A stretch of 64,000 bases of DNA from Lactifluus volemus (Eukaryota; Basidiomycota; Agaricomycetes; Russulales; Russulaceae), in the NCBI GenBank assembly GCA_022376515.1, contig WTXI01000015.1, positions 586,025 through 650,024 on the forward strand, written 5' to 3'. Of this stretch, positions 57,545 to 64,000 are shown in pieces; position 1 is the first letter of the stretch, and every line of letters starts with the position of its first letter. A program made the translations under genes and the position numbers. The notes below the pieces were generated by a model. The model saw only the letters and a list, made by a program, of their open reading frames with translations, was not told the DNA's origin and made no database searches.

Positions 57545-58849
57545 GTTTGTCAGGCCACAGAGACCGAGAGTGCCAGCGCCAGCGCCGGACAAGATAAGCA
57601 ATCAAAGGGTCGAAAGGGATCCAAGGCGAAGCGGCAGAAGGAGAAGGAGAAGGCACTCGAGGAGCAACGCCAGAGAGAACTGGAGCAGCAGCAGCACCTC
57701 GAGGAACGGCGCCTTGAAGAGGAGAGACAGCGCGAAGAAGAGGAAATGCTCAGACTGAAACGAGAGGAACAAATCCGTCTCGACGAGGAACTGAGTCGAC
57801 AAGAACAGGAACGCCTCGATCGTGAAGCTGTCTTCGAACAAGAACGTCTTCAACGGGAAGCCCAGGAAAGAGAGGCGAACCGAATTCGGGAGGAGCAACA
57901 GCGGGCTGTCGAGGAGGAGCGGCTGAGACACTATGAAGAGCAGCGACGCAAGGTCTCCGACCGCCAGCGCGACGAGTTGCATCGTCAGCAGCAGCAGCAA
58001 CAGCAGCAACTTTACGAAGAAAAAGAAAGACAACGCGCTAAGGAAGAACGAGAAAGGGAGTTTCAACGACGGGAGGCACAGTACTACCAGCGCACGGTGG
58101 AACGCGAGCGCCAGAATAGCATGGGCGCATCCGACGCCTGGTCTGCGCACGCGCACCGCCCCAACCCTCCCGTTGGATCCACCAGCGATCGAAGCAGTTT
58201 CAGTTCCTCCACTGGTTCGACGTTTTCAAGTCGCCCAACTTCGATATCTAGTTCTCATACAACTAGCTCCTCCTTCACGTCCTCATCAACCCCCCTCTCC
58301 TCTACGCCGAGGCCTTCGCCAACGACAGCCAGACCAGCCGCTCCTGGGACATCTCCTCATGCGACCAGAATCGATGAAGCAGAGTGGGCGCGGCGTGCGG
58401 AAGAGCGCGCTAGGCAACAGCAGGAGCAGTTCAAACGGGAGCAGGAGCGGATGGAGAGTGAACGACAGGCCAAGAGCGCAAAGATGCTGTCTCGAGAAGA
58501 GATAATCAGATTGTTCGAGGCCCACGAGAATAAGTGGAGACAGCTCAAGGATTGCGACAACCTTGGGTGGAATAGCTTTGCGTGGCCCGTGTTCAAACGT
58601 CCGTCCGAGCCGGAGGAGATGACCGCATCAGCGATAGGCGCATATGTACTGTCCAGATATGCGGCTGATGCTTCCTCGAAGAGCTCCAAGGATCGGATCA
58701 AGGATCATATAAAGCGGTGGCACCCTGACAAATTTGAGACACGGATCCTCCCTAGGGTGGTCGAAGAGGAACGCGAAAGGGTGAAGGCGGGTGCGGGGTT
58801 TGTTGTGCGGGGATTAAACGAGCTGTTGAGCAGAAACTATGACGACTAA
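55232..58849 (+). CDS. Large coiled-coil protein with a C-terminal J-like (HPDKF) module, NFKBIL1-like
   Basis: Starts at ATG 55232 with a Pro-rich leader, then an acidic stretch, a Ser-rich disordered part, and two long charged coiled coils (about 56800-57500 and 57600-58100) built from Glu/Arg/Lys heptads. The end (58490-58849) has a helical LFEAHENKWRQLKDC segment and IKRWHPDKF, the J-domain-type HPD motif seen in NFKBIL1-like proteins. The span is 3618 nt, divisible by three, yet the frame changes three times (near 55284, 55574 and 55788), each consistent with one missing base; a 32 nt intron at 55546-55577 is an alternative for the middle one. A truncated copy lies at 26940. Function unknown. 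Confidence 0.65.
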
Positions 58850-60179
58850 CAGGAGTGAGTACAATTACCTGCGCATGTGGAATGTGGACAATAATGGTTT
58901 CTGCAGCTATATGCGCAATCTTTCATCAAACAATTACTAAATGTACTTATACCCCCCCACTCACCATGCATATGTACGACTACCATCTTTCCTGTTAACA
59001 ATATTACCGAGTGTTGTCGTTGTGGCGACCTGTATGACTAGGTACTGTGTTGTGTAATTGATCATGGGAGTAGAGAGTAGATGAGGCGTAGCTACTTTGT
59101 ACCACACAAAAATCAATTATCGGATTTGTTGTATGACCGCCTCCTTCACTCCTACATTTGACATCTTGTAGTCTCTCTCTTGTTGGTATTCATGTCAATG
59201 AACATAAACCCTCCGTGCTCGGCGCACGTGCGTTTATTGGCGTTTTACAGTTCCCTGGCTTTCTTTCCCCCCGCCTGTCTACATTTTCCTCGGAACGACA
59301 CTCAGGCCGTACCCCTCGCCAATGTAGCATTAGCGCTCACAGAAAAAGGGGAATTGTCATCAACGTGATGATTACGAACTACAGGGTAATGCAGTGTGTA
59401 AAAAAAAAGGTCAGGTTTGTGAGATTGCCCTGTGTCAACCACCCCCGCATATTGATTGTTCGCTTTCAAGACGAGAGGTCATCTAGGCATGCTGGCAAAA
59501 ATTTGTCAACTTGAAGTGCCGGAAGGGTCGTCTCGGAATTCCTCCCTCGAACCAGGGGCCTCCCCGCCCCCCAGGGGGTGGAAAAAGTCATAATCGGGTC
59601 AACCGTTTTGCGCCCTGCGACATGGCTGTGTTTATCCGTGCGATAATTCTCAGTTCCTTTCTGTTCTTCCCATGACCTGAGGGACCCCCCCCCCCCGTGT
59701 CCCTCGCAAAAAAATCAATTTCTTATCTGCATACTCGTCTCCAGGCTCGGAGTGGTGCCACCGAACCTACGACCACGGCTATTGGGCCGAAAGTGGACTG
59801 TCTATTCTCCAAGGACTTGGGGCTGCAGAAAGACATTGAATAGTCTACAGGGGATAACTAGGTGGTACTACCAACCGCGGTAATTAGAACTGACGATAAC
59901 ACATGACTCGGAGACTACCTGTTCTCGAAGGATTTGTTAGGCTTCTGACGGCGTAGAAAGGTTATCGGAAAGACCACGGTCCAGAGGCGAATTTCAAGAG
60001 TGTGCCAGCAGTGCCTGAGCCACTACTACCAAGTTCACACCGTCCTCGTCGCTCTGCACCTTTCGTTGTTCGGATGAATATTTGATCAGGATATTACGTT
60101 TTTTTTTTGTTATGTTTTCCAAACGAACAGTGATCGGAATACACGGGGCTCAACAATGACCAGTTGGTGCATTTTTCTA
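58850..60179. other. Intergenic region
   Basis: 3' flank of the J-like gene. Short homopolymer runs and small open frames (59158-59514) without domain-like content. No repeat or RNA recognised. Confidence 0.4.
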
Positions 60180-60274
60180 GCTGTCACAACCAGAGTGATC
60201 ACCTTCAGTTTGCCTAGCGAACCACTATTTCCACGGTATCCTCCCGGTAAAGTAACAAGTTTGATCAAGCTTAC

Positions 60275-60886
60275 GTTATCAACCCAGTCTTCAGCGCGAA
60301 CTTCCTGTGGATTTCCTCCCAATTCCAAAATGCGTTGGCTACTATATCAATGTTTTGTGTGAAACATCCTTTTTTTTTCACAGTGTACGGTATCCATCTC
60401 AGTAAATCCGGGCACAACCTACCCATCGGAATAAAGTTCAATTCGCCGTGCTTGTTGATTTGTCGTCTAACCCCGACCCCTGACCGCCAGGGCATTTCCG
60501 CAGGTGGGGTGTGAGAATGGTAATATTGCTGATCCGCCCTCATGCGAAAGTTATCGGCGGCTATAGGGACGTCGAAAACGGGTACAAACCCGAAGTGTTG
60601 ATCAACCTTCGAGGCTACGACAGGGCTAAATAAGGTACCTGTAGGGCTGCTGCTGTACTCTTCCTTTGTGTACAGTACAATTTGTTTCCTCGGGCCATCA
60701 TCCGGCACTTGCCGTTGCGGTGAGTGGCGATCCCGTGCTAGACGCGGTATCTGTAATAAGAGGAATACCGGTCAGTGTTTTTTTTTTCTCTTTTTATTTA
60801 TGATTCCCTTCGCGCGCCGCAAGCGAAAAAAAAGTTACATTCACTCCGAGGTCGTAGACTTGCTCTTGTCCCTCGACGGTCCTCAT
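60275..60886 (-). CDS. Uncharacterised spliced gene, ends not resolved
   Basis: Three exons in one consistent frame: 60839-60886 (from ATG 60886), 60382-60750 and 60275-60304. Introns have good signals (a CTGACC branch and TTACAG acceptor at 60751-60838; GTGAAA...CCACAG at 60305-60381; GTAAGC donor after 60275). The product includes KQIVLYTKEEYSSSPTG, GFVPVFDVPIAADNF and HSHTPPAEMPW. No known domain. Upstream, 60899-61093 is open in the same frame but separated by a TAA, so the true start may lie further upstream with a nonsense change, or at 60886. The 3' exon is uncertain. Confidence 0.45.
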
Positions 60887-63800
60887 TTTGCTTTTGGGTT
60901 ACTTTCGCCCCTGAATCTTGCATGCCGGACAAAAATTGCTCCCGAGATTTATGGTAACGTCAACCCATCTGCCTGGTGACCGCCTACTATACCGTACTAG
61001 CATCCTATTGGGAACTCCGAGCTTGAGATTTGTGCCTGATGCTATCACTGGATTTTGACCCTGCCGTCGATACGCAGACAAGTACATAAACAAAGTTGAG
61101 GGTTGTGCCTTGGGACAGACAGATCATCAAAAGGTGACACTATCCATCATCATGTCTGGTGGATCGCTACAGGAGAAAACGTCAGACATGTCCGGGAATT
61201 CGCGACATAATGTCACCGAGTCGGACCGTAGCACTAACTTACCATTGCACACCTTCGAGCGGAAAAAAAAAACTTGAAGAGTGTTGGCAGGTTGGGATGG
61301 GGAGACTGGCCCTGCAGCGGGGACTTACTTACTGGATCATTACGGGATGTGATCTCTCTACAGGCTGAAGCTGAAGGCCCTGGGGGGTGAACGGAAAGCT
61401 CGTTGAAAGCCGGTTTTTGACAAGCGCCAAGCCAAACTCGCGTGTTGCCGAAAACTCACCCAACCAATTTGTTTTTAGCTTTCGGTTCTTTTTCCTTTTT
61501 GTTACAGTTACTGTAAACTGTAATCTCCAGCGCGCCGCGCGCCTCGATGTGTTTTTTTGCGCCTCCCAACCGCGAAATGTGAGCGCTGGCTGGTCGAGAG
61601 GCGCAAAAAAAAAAGGAATATGAATTAATTACCTTCTCGTGAAGAGCTCCACTGATTGCAACAGTACGAACTGATATCACAGAGTACCCGAAACATAGTA
61701 ACGTCTTGACCCACATCCACCCACGGCGCGATTTATGTCAGGGTCATCGCGCTTTTTCTCCCTCCGCTCATATGTACTATTTCGTGGAATATAGCTGAGG
61801 ACCCCGCTCTTATATCAGCATTCAGCTTGGGGGGCCGACTCAAAGCGCTGGCTGATGCTGTAGCAGCGGCAAGTCCCCCAACTGCCCAAGCTAGACTAAG
61901 GAGAGGTGTTCGTTCCTGTCGTTTATCCGAATACGTTATACGATATCGGAAGCTTGCGGCTCCACGTGTTGCTTCGATGCATATGTAATCGCCCTCCGAC
62001 GTCGCGGTGAAAACGCGATTCGGCGTGTGATTGGCAGGAAGGGGGGTGTGTTTGCACGGCGTCCACGAAGAATCGCGGGGATGGCTCGCGAAGCGCGCTG
62101 ACAACGAATGGTCCGTGCACGACAGGCCGCGCCATACGGTATTTGCCAGTTGTGACCCTACAGTTACAAACTATGAGCACAGGACGTGGAGATAAATGGG
62201 TTTTTTAATCCAAGTCAATGATGGGGGTCCACTCCAGATTCCCCCTACGTATCTCCGGATGTTGATAGCTTAAATGCAAATGCAATAAAGGTGTTGATGC
62301 TCGTCAAAGGAGTAAGAGTGGGCGATCACCTGTTCCGCAACATCCGATTGGCTGGCTTTTTGGTCTCATGCAGTATTTCATCTACCCCTGCGAGTACTTG
62401 CTTCGTAAGCACAATTCAGTGCTACAATTCGGGAGACGGGAAGGCATTTGATTCTGAAGTAGATTGGAAAATTGCAGCATAAAGACGGTGGGCAGAGGAA
62501 TTCCATTAACGGCATCTTATCAAGAACCGAGAGACAAGAAAGTATGACTGGATTCTAACTAGAGTCACGCCCTCGAAGGCTTGGTCCCTCCTCAGTAGTT
62601 GCTGCCGAACTCTGCGGTCCTCAACAAAAGAGAGAGAGGACGATTGCACGCGTCGTGCAAAATATGATCTGTGTCCTGATTATCATCACGGAGATTGTAC
62701 AGTGGGCATCGATGAGAAGGACTGCGGCGTTGGGGTCCTATCAGCGTGACCAGGCATTCTCAGTTCGTGATCGTCGATTAGTGAATTCGGGGCATGTCAG
62801 GTGTGCATACGATGAACAGCAATGAGTAGACCGATGGACCTTCAGCGTGCGGCGAGAGCGTGACATCAAGCATGGCTGGGCCAGAAAAATGCTCACATGC
62901 ATGCAAGGCATGCTATCACTTTCTAACTCGGCAGGGCGAATGGACTCGGTCCTACTGGGAGCCCAGAGCACAGGACTGGCCAGAAGGGGAGATGTAATCG
63001 AGACAGGTTCTCGACGGCATTCCATGCCACGCTGGACTCGGCATCTGACGGGGCGATCTGCACAATCTGCAACAGGCTGTGGCGCGGAGATCGCGATGAT
63101 GAGGGAGAAGCACGGGCCCGCACATGCTGGGGGTTGACATCTGACGCATGTGAAAAGCACTTGCAGAGGCGGCGAAGCGGTGAGAAAGGGAACAGATGCA
63201 TAGACGGCAATCGGCGGAAGAGGGAAGGATCCAGAATTCGGCAGTGCAGAATACAATGGAATTGTACGAGGTAGAAGAGATGCAAACTGGGGCACCGGAG
63301 CGCTCGAAACGACCTCCCGGAGCAGATGATAGTACGTATCCTTCGAATGGGTACATACAGGGCAGAGCTGAGGCTGTGGGACGGCGGTCCACGAGACCGT
63401 CTTCGCTGTTCCATTTCTTCGTTGAGCCTTGCGGATCCCGTAATCTTTGACGTGACACGAGCTTGTTGTTGTACTTGTATATACACCTGATTCGCCAGGG
63501 CACCCATCGTCGTACGCTGTACAACCGCATTGAGGACGCCATCAATCTAGCCATGGGTACAAGGCACATTACCCAAGTCCGGATCTGGAGGAGTCTCGAC
63601 TTGATCATCGGTATGCAAGTAGACGTCGTCGTGATGTGTCATGAGGACTAAGCTTCAATGCCAGGATGATAGTCGCTCCGAGAGCTCGTCAATCGCTGGG
63701 ATGGGAGTTGAGTACTGTATCATGATCCAGCCCAAGCGCCAGCTCGCAGGAAGATGTCTTGCCAAGAGTATGGGTCTGCCGGGGCTTCTCCACTTTCTGA

Positions 63801-64000
63801 CCCGGAAAGCTCACATGAAAGCTGCTTTCCGATTATAGCACAAGGGTACGCATAAGAGGTAGTTGAGGAGTGACGTCAGCCAGAACGTGGTCTAGTTTCT
63901 CCCATGGGCATCAACGGCTGGACAGCCATCCTCGGGGTGCGCCGCGTCGGCAGTCGCACTTAGTCGGAGATGACATCAGCTTTCCGAAGAGGGAGCGTGG
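60887..64000. other. Unassigned right end of the window
   Basis: Possible fragments only: a 41-codon frame at 61152-61277 (+, SGGSLQEKTSDMSGNSR), a 123-codon frame at 61733-62104 (-) with a moderately hydrophobic stretch (LLSLAWAVGGLAAATASA), and open frames on both strands at 62847-63608. In the last, one plus-strand frame has spaced cysteines (CTICNRLW...TCWGLTSDAC). None has supporting splice structure or a recognisable domain, so I do not call genes here. Confidence 0.3.

Noticed and set aside
59158..59514. 118-codon open frame after the J-like gene
   Set aside because: No domain, no splice support, and composition typical of non-coding flank.

Overview
The window is from a filamentous basidiomycete, most likely an Agaricomycete. 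Evidence: intron-dense genes with 50-60 nt introns and CTNAC-like branch points, a glyoxal oxidase typical of wood and litter decayers, and a chromodomain Gypsy retrotransposon, a PIF/Harbinger element and a hAT element. All functional calls below come from reading translations; no database was searched.

Left gene-rich block (1-24.4 kb): 5' half of an ABCB/MDR-type ABC transporter (-, runs off the edge); two convergent paralogous genes of unknown function (2.5-5.2 kb, possibly Clp1-like); a SAP-domain nuclear protein (5.6-8.7 kb); a 3.5 kb gap; a 13-exon short-chain dehydrogenase (12.2-13.8 kb); a steroid 5-alpha-reductase family protein (-); the Fe-S assembly factor ISD11 (-) head-to-head with serine palmitoyltransferase LCB2 (+); a membrane-anchored orphan (19-20.1 kb); a tiny five-exon PMP3 gene (-); and glyoxal oxidase (22.2-24.4 kb).

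Duplication and transposon block (24.5-57.5 kb): two direct copies of one segment (24518-28303 and 52681-57544) flank about 24 kb of nested mobile DNA. The left copy holds a truncated pseudogene of the coiled-coil, J-like gene that is present in longer form at 55.2-58.8 kb. Between the copies lie two elements with CATCAGG termini, a small hAT-like element, and a large foldback element (34345-52593). The foldback element has been invaded by a palindromic MITE, which contains a Harbinger transposon, which in turn contains a solo LTR and a third CATCAGG element. The foldback element also carries a hAT element with a perfect 8 bp target duplication and a nearly intact 7.8 kb chromovirus whose LTRs differ at one base.

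Right block (58.9-64 kb): mostly unassigned, with one partly resolved uncharacterised gene on the minus strand near 60.3-60.9 kb.

A recurrent feature is that otherwise convincing genes (SAP protein, 5-alpha-reductase, ISD11, LCB2, the J-like gene, gag, pol) lack one base at the point where the reading frame breaks, often beside a C or G run. The simplest explanation is residual single-base deletions in the assembly rather than widespread pseudogenes.
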